Source: Cupriavidus sp. (GTDB lineage Bacteria > Pseudomonadota > Gammaproteobacteria > Burkholderiales > Burkholderiaceae). From it: a DNA stretch of 64,000 nucleotides. The translations under genes were made by a program, and so were the position numbers. The stretch covers positions 62,001-126,000 of the forward strand of contig JAPSLP010000009.1 in assembly GCA_031180665.1 (NCBI GenBank), in the 5' to 3' direction. Below, in pieces: positions 1-7,752 of this stretch; position 1 is the first letter of the stretch; every line of letters starts with the position of its first letter. Under the pieces are notes generated by a model. That model made no database searches. It was not told the DNA's origin and saw nothing but the letters and a program-made list of their open reading frames with translations.

Positions 1-1428
1 TCCCGCCGGGGGATTCGGCTTCCCGTGCACCGCGGCAGGAGCCCGGCCCAAGCTCAGCCATAGCGCCTGGGCATGGGCGCGTACCGGGGACTGTCGAGCC
101 CGGACGCCGGCAACTCCAGCCATGGCATCGCGCAGGGCCTGCTTGCCGGCCTCGCGCAGCGCCTCACGGATGTTCAGCAGATCGTGACAGGTATGACAGG
201 CTTTCAGATCGAGCCGCTGCAGCGCGTCGCCGAGATGATGCAATTGCCGCTCCGTCAGCTGGGCGCCGGCACGGGCCAGCAGATCGTCCACGCGCCGCTC
301 GATCTCCGTGAGCACCGCTTCGCCCTCGCGCTGCCGCGCCAGCGTGCGCAGGTTGTGGACCAGCAAATCCATCGCAGCACCGGCCTGGTCGGCATCGCTG
401 CCGGGATCGAGCAGCAGGTCCGTCAATGTCTTCACGGCCGCCTGCGGTGGGCTGCTGCGAGGTTCCCCGATGCCGCAATCGTCGATGCGATCGTTGACGA
501 GACTCGACGCAGCTTCGGCGGCCTGGTCCGGCCTGGCGGCGTTGGACAGGCGCGGCGGCGCTGCTTCGTGTGCAGTGCCTAGCTGCCTGCGGATCAGATC
601 CAGCGCGGTATCCCGCTCGCGCGAGCGCAGCGCATTGGCATGCCCGGTCATGTCCGCCACGGTCAGCCCGCCGGTTACCGACGCCTTGCGCAGCGCTTGC
701 GCGGCCTCGCGCAATTGATTGGCCAATGCCTTCGTGAGCGCCGGTTCGCCGTCCGCCAGTTCCAAACGGCACAACGCCTCGACCGAGCGTCGGAACATGT
801 CGAAGGTGCCCGCGGCGTGCACGCCCCCGGCCAGGAAGTCGCGGTCGCGCGGGCGCCGGCTGACCCAGTCGTCCCGAAGACGGACAAGGCCCAGGACGCC
901 CTTGCCGTCGCATACCTTGGCCAGTTCGCTGTCCAGCCGCGTCACCACGTGCTCGACAACGGCAGGGGGAACGATGCCGTCCGGCTCGAACGTGCGCAAT
1001 GCTTGATCGATCTGCTTGTTGACCATGTGCCACGCAGCAATCGACACCGCATCGCTCGGCGCGGGCCGGACTTCCGGTCGTTGCATCGCCTCCATCATCT
1101 TCTGCAATGAATCCTTCCTGTATCCGGCACAGAACACGACGAGCGCATCGGGCGGCGGTGGCGCCAAATGATGATAAATCGACTGCGTCGTAGCGGCGTC
1201 CCCCGAGGGCGGCGTGCCAGTGTAGGCGACTCGAGGCGGAGGGCTGGTGCGCGCCGGTTCCGTGCGCCGGCCGCGCCAGAAGAACAGCGTACGCAGAAGC
1301 CGGGACCAGGCACCGGTTCGCGGACTCGACGTGTCCAATGCAATGCGCGGAGATGGCGCGGGGTCGGGCCGTGGCTTGGACCTGACGCCTGCGCACTGGC
1401 CGAAGAATCTGAACGCGACTTGCAACAT
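1..1428 (-). CDS. Large helical protein of unknown function (C-terminus outside window)
   Basis: Not recognised. An ATG at 1428 opens a frame that stays open to the left edge, so at least 476 residues are present and the C-terminus is missing. The N-terminus is short and aromatic (MLQVAFRFFGQ). Residues about 15-95 are rich in Pro, Arg, Ser and Thr and probably disordered. The rest is Leu/Ala/Asp/Glu/Arg-rich and looks helical throughout. There is no signal peptide and no membrane span. A CHTCH sequence near residue 430 fits the CxxCH haem pattern, but without an export signal this is probably chance. It follows the gene at 1510-3159 by 81 nt on the same strand. A secreted effector-like or scaffold protein is possible; this is inference only. 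Confidence 0.72.
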   Translation of the reverse strand, partial: MLQVAFRFFGQCAGVRSKPRPDPAPSPRIALDTSSPRTGAWSRLLRTLFFWRGRRTEPARTSPPPRVAYTGTPPSGDAATTQSIYHHLAPPPPDALVVFCAGYRKDSLQKMMEAMQRPEVRPAPSDAVSIAAWHMVNKQIDQALRTFEPDGIVPPAVVEHVVTRLDSELAKVCDGKGVLGLVRLRDDWVSRRPRDRDFLAGGVHAAGTFDMFRRSVEALCRLELADGEPALTKALANQLREAAQALRKASVTGGLTVADMTGHANALRSRERDTALDLIRRQLGTAHEAAPPRLSNAARPDQAAEAASSLVNDRIDDCGIGEPRSSPPQAAVKTLTDLLLDPGSDADQAGAAMDLLVHNLRTLARQREGEAVLTEIERRVDDLLARAGAQLTERQLHHLGDALQRLDLKACHTCHDLLNIREALREAGKQALRDAMAGVAGVRARQSPVRAHAQALWLSLGRAPAAVHGKPNPPAG

Positions 1429-1509
1429 CGATCACTCACAAACAAGACAGTAAAATGCGGCTCTCCAGGCGGCCCACATCGATGCCGCCTACTTCCTTAG
1501 TGCTTCGGT

Positions 1510-3159
1510 TCAGGCTCGAACCCAATCGCGCAGCGAATCCATCCCGTTCTCGGGCTTCGGGTCGGTTGCGAAAAGCTGCCGGAACCAGACCGTCGCCGCG
1601 TCGAACGCGGCCGCTTCGTCGGATGCCGATGGCACGCTGTGCGGTGCCTGCGCCGACGCGGACCCGGACGCGGACGCGGCCGGGCCAGCACTCGCCATGC
1701 CCTGGCCGGCGGCGGGCGCCTTACCCGCGGCGCGCGACCTGCCGTCAGTGCGCGTTGGAGTCGGCACTCCAGGCTTCGCCTTCTTCTTTTCGGCTTCGCG
1801 CTTCGCCGCCCGCTCCGCTTGCAGCGCCACCTGCATGGCCAGCAAGGCAGCCAGCTTGTCATAGGCTGCCATCCAGTCGCCCAGCAGCCGGCGTTGCCCG
1901 GCCAGCGCGCTGGCGGCGCGCGACGTGCCGGTGTCCTGGCGTTCGCTGGCGCGCGCCGAGCGATGGACCATCGTCCGCAGTGCGAGCATGGCCGGCGTCG
2001 TCATCCAGCGATGCAGATTGGGGATGTCGTTCGGCGCGATCGCCGGCAGCCGCGTCGCCAGCGCATCATGCAACAGACTCTCCCGGACGCTGTCGGCAGC
2101 CCGGCGGTCGGAACCCGCACCGGCCTGGCCCCCATCGCCAACCGGACGCGGTGCGCGATCGGCAAGCTTGCGGGCGCTGGCGCCGAGGGCAGCCAGTTCC
2201 GCGAGGACGGCCACATCGTCGGCCTGCCGGCTCGCGTCGGCCGCGCGGTTGCCGGCCTGCCGACGAAGCCGGTCCAGCGTGTTGTTTGCCGCGCTCGACA
2301 GCGTGCTGCCGGCTTGCAGCATCGGTCCCAGTTCCGGGCCGAGGTTCGGGCACTCGCGCAAAGCCGTCCGCTGTGCGGGGCTCAGCGCGTGACCGCCCTC
2401 GAGCGCCAGGCGGTACAACGCGTCACGCAGTACGGGCGGGAAGAGATCGGCAGGCGACGCTGGCCCGCCGCAGCGGGCCAGCGCCTGGACATGCGCCAAC
2501 AGCGTGTCGATCTGCTTCGCCGCTTCCTCGCGATCCGGCAGCCGGTCACTGTTGATCATCGCGACAAGGTCCCATGCGGGGCCGCCGACGATCGCGCGAA
2601 GCGCGGCATCGGCCCGTTCCCGCATCGCGGCATGCTCGCGGCCGTAGGGAATCGCATCCAGCGCGCCGACCAGTTGGTCCACCGCGTGCGCAAGGATGGG
2701 GACCTCGGTCGATGCCCCGCTGCGCAATCGATCGCGCAGCGCGAGCGCCTGCGCGATGGCGCTGCGCCCCGGCTCCGAAGCGGCAAGCGGGCTCGACGAT
2801 GCGAGCGGTCCGGCGAGCTTGCCATCGGCCAGCAGCCCGTCGAGCAGCGCGATGGCCGCAGTCCGATCGCTGGACAGCCCCGTGGCGACACGCTCGGCGA
2901 GCGGCACGCCGGTGCGCCGGCGCAGCAAGCTCAGCGCCGCATCGACATGGCTGGCGGGGTCGGGCGCATCGGGCGGCTCGCGCGATGGCACGGGGTCGGC
3001 TGGAAGCGGTGGCTCGAGCGCGTCCAGTGCCGGGCATGGATGCGCCGTGTCCGGGGCCGGTTCGGCGCGCTGGCCATTACCGTGGGATCGCCCCGGTTCG
3101 GAGCGGAACAACGGCTGGCCGAACAGACGACTGAACGATGGAAAGGAGGAGGGAAACAC
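1510..3159 (-). CDS. Helical protein of unknown function, 549 aa
   Basis: Not recognised. It encodes 549 residues. The N-terminus (MFPSSFPSFSRLFGQP) shares an R-[LF]-FGQ motif at a similar place with the next gene downstream. Residues 20-75 are Pro/Glu/Asp-rich and disordered. Residues about 75-420 are a long series of Ala/Leu/Arg helices. Residues 420-520 hold a Lys/Glu stretch followed by an Ala/Ser/Gly-rich linker, and a short Trp-containing tail ends in RDWVRA. There is no signal peptide or transmembrane helix. The gene lies 81 nt upstream of the left-edge gene and is probably cotranscribed with it. Two copies of a TATAGAATC-type motif precede it. A type III-style effector or a chaperone-dependent secreted protein would fit the architecture but is not shown. 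Confidence 0.72.
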   Translation of the reverse strand: MFPSSFPSFSRLFGQPLFRSEPGRSHGNGQRAEPAPDTAHPCPALDALEPPLPADPVPSREPPDAPDPASHVDAALSLLRRRTGVPLAERVATGLSSDRTAAIALLDGLLADGKLAGPLASSSPLAASEPGRSAIAQALALRDRLRSGASTEVPILAHAVDQLVGALDAIPYGREHAAMRERADAALRAIVGGPAWDLVAMINSDRLPDREEAAKQIDTLLAHVQALARCGGPASPADLFPPVLRDALYRLALEGGHALSPAQRTALRECPNLGPELGPMLQAGSTLSSAANNTLDRLRRQAGNRAADASRQADDVAVLAELAALGASARKLADRAPRPVGDGGQAGAGSDRRAADSVRESLLHDALATRLPAIAPNDIPNLHRWMTTPAMLALRTMVHRSARASERQDTGTSRAASALAGQRRLLGDWMAAYDKLAALLAMQVALQAERAAKREAEKKKAKPGVPTPTRTDGRSRAAGKAPAAGQGMASAGPAASASGSASAQAPHSVPSASDEAAAFDAATVWFRQLFATDPKPENGMDSLRDWVRA

Positions 3160-3234
3160 GATGGCGGTCGCCTTGACAGTCGAGCGGGATGGCGCAATGT
3201 AGCGCTGACGCGCGAACTTGCTGTCGAGGCTGAT

Positions 3235-3291
3235 CCGATTCTATAGAGTCTCGCCGGCTTCCTTCGAGTCAATGTTTCGGATTCTATACAG
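3235..3291. promoter_or_regulatory. Pair of direct repeats with partial dyad symmetry upstream of the 1510-3159 gene
   Basis: The motif C[CG]GATTCTATA[GC]AG occurs at 3235-3248 and 3278-3291, 43 bp apart, or about four helical turns. The core GATTCTATAGAGTC is a near-palindrome. The spacing suggests cooperative binding of one regulator on the same face of the DNA. The motif resembles the CCGTATAGAACGG site in front of the iclR-type gene at 34997, so an IclR-family regulator is one candidate. Confidence 0.4.
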
Positions 3292-3348
3292 CCAGCCTCG
3301 GGGCACCATATTGCGCCGCATGGCAAGGCCGCCGCCTTGGCGTGTCCC

Positions 3349-3975
3349 CTAACGCTGCGCCGTCGCCAGCCGTACCGCCAGGCCGGCGAAGACGGTGCCG
3401 GCAAACCAGTTCAGCGCCCGTCGCGCACGCGCCGAGCGCAGCAGCAAGGTGCCGAACAGCCCCGAGAACCACGCGATGGCGCCGAACACCAGCAGCGTGG
3501 CGAGCATGAAGACCGCGCCGAGCACCGCGATCTGCATGGCGATCGGTCCCTGCGCCGGCGCGACGAACTGCGGCAGAAAGGCGAGGAAGAAAATTGCGAC
3601 CTTGGGATTGGTGACGTTCATCACCACACCGCGGCGGTACATCTGCCAGCCATCGCCTGTCCGCTCGCTGGCTTGCACCGGGGCATCGACCGGCGCGCGA
3701 AACGCCTGCCATGCCAACCACGCCAGATACAGCGCACCGCAGATCTTGAGCACGGCGAAGGCGGTGGCCGACGCCGCGAACAGCGTCGCGAGTCCGAGCG
3801 CCACCGCGGCGGTGTGGAACAGCAGGCCGGTGCACAGGCCCAGCACCACCGTCAACCCCGCACGCGGCCCGCGCATGGCGGACTGCAGCAGCACGAAGAC
3901 GTTGTCGGGGCCAGGCGCGAGGCCGAGCAGGACGGCAATGCCGAAGAAGGCGATCAGCGTATCGAGCGTGGGCAT
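3349..3975 (-). CDS. LysE/RhtB-family amino-acid exporter
   Basis: An inner-membrane exporter of the LysE/RhtB family, about 208 residues and usual in length, with about six hydrophobic segments. The family signature LGLAPGPDNVFVL lies in the first helix region, and the conserved NVTNPKVAIFF lies before the central helix. Family members export amino acids or homoserine-lactone-like compounds; the substrate here is unknown. The start at 3975 is chosen because it has AGGAG six bases upstream and removes a 33-residue extension encoded by a tandem repeat. An in-frame upstream ATG at 4074 would add that repeat-encoded leader. Confidence 0.85.
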   Translation of the reverse strand: MPTLDTLIAFFGIAVLLGLAPGPDNVFVLLQSAMRGPRAGLTVVLGLCTGLLFHTAAVALGLATLFAASATAFAVLKICGALYLAWLAWQAFRAPVDAPVQASERTGDGWQMYRRGVVMNVTNPKVAIFFLAFLPQFVAPAQGPIAMQIAVLGAVFMLATLLVFGAIAWFSGLFGTLLLRSARARRALNWFAGTVFAGLAVRLATAQR

Positions 3976-3982
3976 CTTGTCT

Positions 3983-4070
3983 CCTGGAAGGCTGGAAGGC
4001 TGGAAGGCTGGAAGGCTGGAAGGCTGGAAGGCTGGAAGGCTGGAAGGCTGAATGGCTGAATGGCTGAATG
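3983..4070. repeat. Octanucleotide tandem repeat (GCTGGAAG / GCTGAATG)
   Basis: Seven perfect GCTGGAAG units (3991-4046), a degenerate one before them, and three GCTGAATG variant units (4047-4070). The array sits directly upstream of the ribosome-binding site of the LysE-type exporter. Because 8 is not a multiple of 3, gain or loss of one unit would shift the frame of the alternative upstream start at 4074. It also changes the length of the 5' leader. This is the usual architecture of a contingency or phase-variable locus, though no variation can be seen in one sequence. Confidence 0.9.
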
Positions 4071-4089
4071 GCACGATGGCCGGTCGCAG

Positions 4090-5748
4090 TCAGGCCAGCG
4101 GGCGGAATCGATCCGCGTCATCGGTATTGCTGGGGCTGTTCGTATTGCCTGCGGGCTGTGGCGCGGTCGCCTGGCCGCCAGCCATCACCAGCCGGTTACG
4201 GCCGCCGCGCTTGGCAGCGTAGAGGGCGACATCGGCTGCCGCCACCAGTTCCTCGATCTGCGGCGAGTCGGGCATGCGCGAAACCGCGCCGACGCTGATG
4301 CTCAAGAAAGGATGCGACGATTCCGCGCCGATATGCGGCATTTGCAGCGACCGGACCGCCTGCAGCATGCGCATGCCGATCGCGCGGGTACGATCGGCGT
4401 CCGCCTGGTGCAGCACCACGGCGAATTCCTCGCCGCCCACGCGCGCGCAGAAGCTGGCCGCCTCGTCGAGCGTCTGCGCCAGCGTGGCACCGATCGCGCG
4501 CAGGCATTCGTCCCCGCGCAGATGGCCGTAGATGTCGTTGTACTGCTTGAAGAAGTCGACGTCGATCAGCATCAGGCCGAGCGGCGTGCCGCGCTCCTGC
4601 GCCGCGGCCAGCAGCACACCGGCCTCGCGCTGGAAGAAGCGCCGGTTGAACAGGCCGGTCAGCGGGTCGCGATACAGGTCCCCTTCGATGCGCAGCAGCT
4701 TGTCGACAGTCTCGTTGAGCCGGACCGCAAGATTGGAGTTCTCCTCCACCAGCGCATGCTCACGCGTGCGGAACGCGCTGACATCGCGCACGAAGACGAT
4801 GCGGCCGATGACCCGCTCTTCCAGATTGCGCACCGGCTCGACCGTCAGCTCGTAGTCCGGCACGCCGGCCACATACGGCCGGGTCGCCAGCCACGAAGCG
4901 GGGGCCGGGTCGCCGCGCCGCAGTCCCGGCAACATGCGCTGGGCGGTACGGTTCAGATCGGCAATCCGGTCGCGGTCGTCGACGATCACGCAGCCTTCGC
5001 GCAGTGCGTCGAACACACGCAGCCGCGCATAGTGCCCGACATCGCCCAGATGCGGCCGCAGCGCGCACAGCCAGACCAGCAGCGCCATCACGGAGAACGT
5101 CGCGGGCGTCAGGTCGCCCCCCAACGGCGTCGTCCAGCCGCGCAGATACGCGACATTGGCGAACACAGGCAGCAGCAGCCCAGCCATCAGCAGCGCCCTG
5201 CCACCGCGCGACAGTTTGCCCCGCGGGCGCGCCATCACGAGGAAATACAGGCTCGCCAGCAGCAGGCCGTAACTGTAGGCGGCCAAGGCCCAATAGGCCG
5301 GGCCGTGGGAGAAGACGGCGCGCGTATGCAGGCCTTCGCCCCCGAACCACTGGACCTCGGGCCAGACCAGCCCATGGCGCTCGTTGGTCAATACCAGCAC
5401 CATGCCGGCGACGCCGATCGCCAGCGCCAGGGTCAGCCAGCCGCGGCCGATCACCTGGTCGGGACGCGTCAGCCGCACGACGGACAGCAGCCAGCCCACC
5501 GGCACCATCAAGATGCCCGGATATTGCAGCTTGGCCCAAACGATGCGTTCGGAGACGTTGGCGGCCTGGATTTCCAGCATCCGCCCGGCACACCAGATGC
5601 CGGCGCCAACGGCCAGCAGCAGAAAGGCGCGCACGGTGGGATCGTCGCGCCGCGGCCAACTCGCGATAGCGATCGCGGCGCACACCAACAGTGCGCCGGC
5701 CATCAGCAGAATCAGCAGGGAGATCGCCATCGGGCAGGATTGCAGCAC
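4090..5748 (-). CDS. Membrane-bound diguanylate cyclase with 7TM sensor, PAS-like region and GGDEF domain
   Basis: Predicted to make cyclic di-GMP from two GTP. Residues 1-225 contain about seven hydrophobic helices of the 7TM histidine-kinase-type sensor. Residues about 230-330 look like a PAS domain (DALREGCVIVDDRDRI). A short coiled linker precedes the GGDEF domain at about 375-530. The active-site motif is GGEEF, followed by SVGAV. The five-residue spacing upstream of GGEEF has no RxxD, so the product-inhibition I-site is absent, unlike the cyclase at 32786. The frame opens with GTG at 5748; an ATG at 5730 is an equally plausible start. The protein ends in an Asn/Ser-rich tail. Confidence 0.88.
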   Translation of the reverse strand: MLQSCPMAISLLILLMAGALLVCAAIAIASWPRRDDPTVRAFLLLAVGAGIWCAGRMLEIQAANVSERIVWAKLQYPGILMVPVGWLLSVVRLTRPDQVIGRGWLTLALAIGVAGMVLVLTNERHGLVWPEVQWFGGEGLHTRAVFSHGPAYWALAAYSYGLLLASLYFLVMARPRGKLSRGGRALLMAGLLLPVFANVAYLRGWTTPLGGDLTPATFSVMALLVWLCALRPHLGDVGHYARLRVFDALREGCVIVDDRDRIADLNRTAQRMLPGLRRGDPAPASWLATRPYVAGVPDYELTVEPVRNLEERVIGRIVFVRDVSAFRTREHALVEENSNLAVRLNETVDKLLRIEGDLYRDPLTGLFNRRFFQREAGVLLAAAQERGTPLGLMLIDVDFFKQYNDIYGHLRGDECLRAIGATLAQTLDEAASFCARVGGEEFAVVLHQADADRTRAIGMRMLQAVRSLQMPHIGAESSHPFLSISVGAVSRMPDSPQIEELVAAADVALYAAKRGGRNRLVMAGGQATAPQPAGNTNSPSNTDDADRFRPLA

Positions 5749-5830
5749 GCCTGGACCGAGCGGGCAACCGCTGCAGCACAGGCGTCAGTATCGGAGTCTG
5801 TCGGGTGACAGACCCGGGCCCCGCCCGGCG

Positions 5831-5850
5831 GCCGGTCACGATCGACCGGC
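5831..5850. terminator. Hairpin downstream of the TetR gene
   Basis: GCCGGTC - 6 nt loop - GACCGGC forms a strong stem in the gap between the end of the TetR gene and the start of the cyclase gene. There is no clear U-run, so this is a weak terminator call. Confidence 0.35.
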
Positions 5851-5886
5851 GCCGCGGGTCAAGGTCGGGATGCGGCGTCGCCGCGC

Positions 5887-6504
5887 TCAACCGGCGGCGG
5901 CTTCGGCCGGCTGCTCTGCCGCTGCCGTTGCGCCGGCGGGCTTGCCCACCGCGGCCAGCAGCATCTGCGCCGCGGCTTCCCACCGCTGCGGGGAGCGGAA
6001 CAGGCGCGCCGAGATCAGGCCGCTCTGCAGCGCGCCGAAGATCACCATGGCCAGTTCGGAGGCCGGGATCGGCTGGGCCGGTGCGCCTTGCGCACGCGCC
6101 TGTTCGATCATGCCGGTCAAAAGACGCTCGTGCAGCAGGAAGAAGTCCTTCAGCACCGTATGGACGGCCTCCGGCAAACACTCGGTTTCGGTCGCCAGCA
6201 TGCCGCACATGCAGATCTGGTCCGGATCGAGCTTGCGGCGCCAGCCGTTCAGATACAGCTCGGCGCGCTCGACCGGGCTCAGCGCCGGGTCGATATGGCT
6301 CAATTCTTCGGCGATCCTGGCCGTGTATTGCTTGGTCGCTTCCAGCGCCAGGTCTTCCTTGCAAGGGAAGTAATAGTGGATGCTGGACGTCTTGACGCCG
6401 ACCAGGTCGGCGAGGTCGCGATAGCTGAAACCATTGAAACCGCGCCGGCGGATCAAGGCGAAGGTATGGTCGAGCAGTTGCTCGCGGACGGATTGCGCTT
6501 TCAT
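5887..6504 (-). CDS. TetR-family transcriptional repressor
   Basis: A TetR/AcrR-type regulator of 205 residues. The N-terminal helix-turn-helix is at about residues 8-55 (GFNGFSYRDLADLVGVKTSSIHYYF split by the turn), and a C-terminal ligand and dimer domain follows, with the CGMLATE motif seen in NemR-like members. A palindrome TATCTACCAACAGATA lies 11 bp before its ATG, so it very probably represses itself. The same palindrome occurs twice upstream of the exported repeat-protein gene at 7213, which makes that operon its likely target. The two cysteines at ICMCGM could be redox- or electrophile-sensitive, by analogy with NemR; that is inference. Confidence 0.9.
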   Translation of the reverse strand: MKAQSVREQLLDHTFALIRRRGFNGFSYRDLADLVGVKTSSIHYYFPCKEDLALEATKQYTARIAEELSHIDPALSPVERAELYLNGWRRKLDPDQICMCGMLATETECLPEAVHTVLKDFFLLHERLLTGMIEQARAQGAPAQPIPASELAMVIFGALQSGLISARLFRSPQRWEAAAQMLLAAVGKPAGATAAAEQPAEAAAG

Positions 6505-6514
6505 GACGCCACTT

Positions 6515-6530
6515 TATCTACCAACAGATA
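6515..6530. promoter_or_regulatory. TetR-type operator, site 1 (autoregulatory)
   Basis: TATCTACCAACAGATA, arms TATCT/AGATA, ending close to the start codon of the TetR gene at 6504. It matches two further sites at 7323 and 7454, giving a shared pattern TATCTAC-N2-[GAC][TC]AGATA. Confidence 0.75.
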
Positions 6531-6540
6531 GGTTAGCAAT

Positions 6541-6555
6541 GGGGGGATACCCCCC
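6541..6555. terminator. G/C-only hairpin between the 33-aa ORF and tetR
   Basis: GGGGGG-ATA-CCCCCC is a perfect short stem placed after the small membrane ORF (minus strand) and before the TetR operator. It could end the repeat-protein transcript. No U-run follows. Confidence 0.3.
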
Positions 6556-6612
6556 GGATTGCCGGCATGCCTGACCTCGGGCGTCATGCAAGATGCGAGC
6601 CATTGCGCGGCA

Positions 6613-6714
6613 TCAAGCGGGCAACACTTGTGCGATCGCCGTGACGAGCCAACCACTTGCTCCGCAGAGCAACAGCCAGCCGGACACAATCAGAACACTG
6701 TCGCGAATTCCCAT
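6613..6714 (-). CDS. 33-residue single-span membrane peptide
   Basis: A small ORF of 33 codons (begins MGIRDSVL, ends VLPA). It has AGGAG six bases before the ATG, which supports real translation. Residues 6-29 form one hydrophobic helix with Trp, Leu, Val and a Cys-Gly-Ala-Ser-Gly segment that would favour helix packing. It lies 82 nt after the exported repeat protein on the same strand and is probably in the same transcript. Short membrane peptides in such positions often modulate a partner transporter or sensor, but no partner is visible here. Not recognised in any family. Confidence 0.6.
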   Translation of the reverse strand: MGIRDSVLIVSGWLLLCGASGWLVTAIAQVLPA

Positions 6715-6796
6715 GATCGACTCCTGAAAACAAGCCGGACCGCGGTGCCGGCGGCCCAGCCACGATGATTGCAGCGGGCTCCCGGCCCGCCGCTCC

Positions 6797-7213
6797 TCAG
6801 GCGCGAGCGCCGTCGGTGTAGGTGTCGACGCTGCGCGCGCCGTCGGTGTACGAATCGAAGCGGCGCGACGGCGACGCGGACACCCCGCTGCGATCGAGGC
6901 CGGCGCTGCGGTAGCCGTCGGTGAACGGATCGGTCTTGCCGGCGCGGGCGCCCTCGGTGAACGGGTCGAACTTCCCGGCGCGCGCACCCTCGCTGTAGAC
7001 GTCGAACTTGCCGGTGCGGGCGCCCTCGCTGTAGACGTCGAACTTGCCGATGCGGGCGCCCTCGCTGTACGGGTCGAACTTGCCGGTACGCAGTTCGTAG
7101 CCGTAGCGGTCGCCCGGCACGCCGACCGCGGGCGCGGCGGCGGCCTGGCCGGCGATGGTTGCGGCGGCCACGGTGGCAATGGCAATCACGGTCTTGGCGA
7201 ACTTGGCTTGCAT
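6797..7213 (-). CDS. Exported protein with dodecapeptide repeats (R-x-GKFD-x-[YF]-[ST]-EGA)
   Basis: A 138-residue protein. A Sec signal peptide covers residues 1-28 (MQAKFAKTVIAIATVAAATI, cleavage near AAAA-APAV). The mature part is almost only repeats: five 12-residue units such as RTGKFDPYSEGA and RAGKFDPFTEGA, a degenerate spacer, then two shorter units ending YTDGA. Each unit has one Asp, one Glu or Asp, and a Tyr or Phe, so a metal- or surface-binding role is conceivable. The start at 7213 has AGGAG eight bases upstream and places the signal sequence first; the longer frame to 7414 has no such support. Two TetR-type operators lie 110 and 241 bp upstream. Function unknown. Confidence 0.85.
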   Translation of the reverse strand: MQAKFAKTVIAIATVAAATIAGQAAAAPAVGVPGDRYGYELRTGKFDPYSEGARIGKFDVYSEGARTGKFDVYSEGARAGKFDPFTEGARAGKTDPFTDGYRSAGLDRSGVSASPSRRFDSYTDGARSVDTYTDGARA

Positions 7214-7322
7214 GATGTTTCTCCTGGTTTCAATGGGCTGGCGGGCGGGTTGTGAGTCGTGGTTCGTGGGTCCCCGCGCAAGCCTTGGCAACGGTTGCAT
7301 TGGCGCTTTCCCTGACATCAGG

Positions 7323-7338
7323 TATCTACTCGTAGATA
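7323..7338. promoter_or_regulatory. TetR-type operator, site 2
   Basis: TATCTAC-TC-GTAGATA is a perfect 7+2+7 palindrome and the best-conserved of the three sites. It is 110 bp upstream of the repeat-protein start and is followed by a further GATAC half. Confidence 0.75.
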
Positions 7339-7453
7339 GATACTTGCTGTCAAAAAAATAGCCTCGGCGGCTCGGTAATGCAGTTGGATCGCTGCTGTGG
7401 GCGGGGCGACTCATCCATCTCCCAGCGGACTGCGGCTTCCATGTCCTGCATGT

Positions 7454-7469
7454 TATCTACCAATAGATA
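7454..7469. promoter_or_regulatory. TetR-type operator, site 3
   Basis: TATCTACCAATAGATA differs from site 1 by one base. It sits in an AT-rich stretch, 131 bp from site 2. With site 2 it could allow looping or control of both divergent promoters. Confidence 0.7.
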
Positions 7470-7752
7470 GATAGTCAAGGAAAATATTAAGGCGCTCCTC
7501 TCCGACCCCAATGAAGAAGCGCCAAGTGAAGCCGAATTCATAAATCGGCGTGCCTGGTCGCGGCACACCGGACAATCTACCCCGCCCCATCCCACTCCGA
7601 CAATCCGTCATGGCGCGCGGTTGTGGGCGATCCGCGACGGATGCGGTCCGCCGCACATGGCCCGCGTGCATTGGCGTCTATATTGGATCGCATGGCCTGA
7701 GAGGTTTTTCGACCACAAGGATCATCGAATCCAGTACGGGAGGTACACCGCC

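Larger units (their letters stand above)
7214..7752. other. Divergent intergenic region, 539 bp
   Basis: It separates the exported repeat-protein gene (minus) from the 7753 gene (plus). It holds two TetR-type operators and AT-rich stretches near 7345-7360 and 7455-7495, unusual for this GC-rich DNA, which probably contain the promoters. No coding frame with a ribosome-binding site was found. Confidence 0.6.

Noticed and set aside
180..205. Cytochrome c haem site (CHTCH) in the left-edge protein
   Set aside because: There is no signal peptide or other cytochrome feature, so CxxCH is likely coincidental.
164..1435. A 423-codon minus-strand frame at the left edge
   Set aside because: Its product is Arg/Gly/His-rich without structure, while the frame starting at 1428 has balanced, helical composition and runs off the edge.
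3193..3216. A TTCG-N16-TGCG sequence resembling a hrpII box before the 1510-3159 gene
   Set aside because: One mismatch to TTCG-N16-TTCG, and it lies too close to the start codon to leave room for a promoter; no secretion-system genes are in the window.
3983..4070. CRISPR array
   Set aside because: The array consists of contiguous 8-bp units with no spacers.
6501..6689. A 62-codon minus-strand ORF between tetR and the repeat protein
   Set aside because: It lacks a ribosome-binding site and overlaps the 33-residue ORF that has one; it also reads through the TetR operator.
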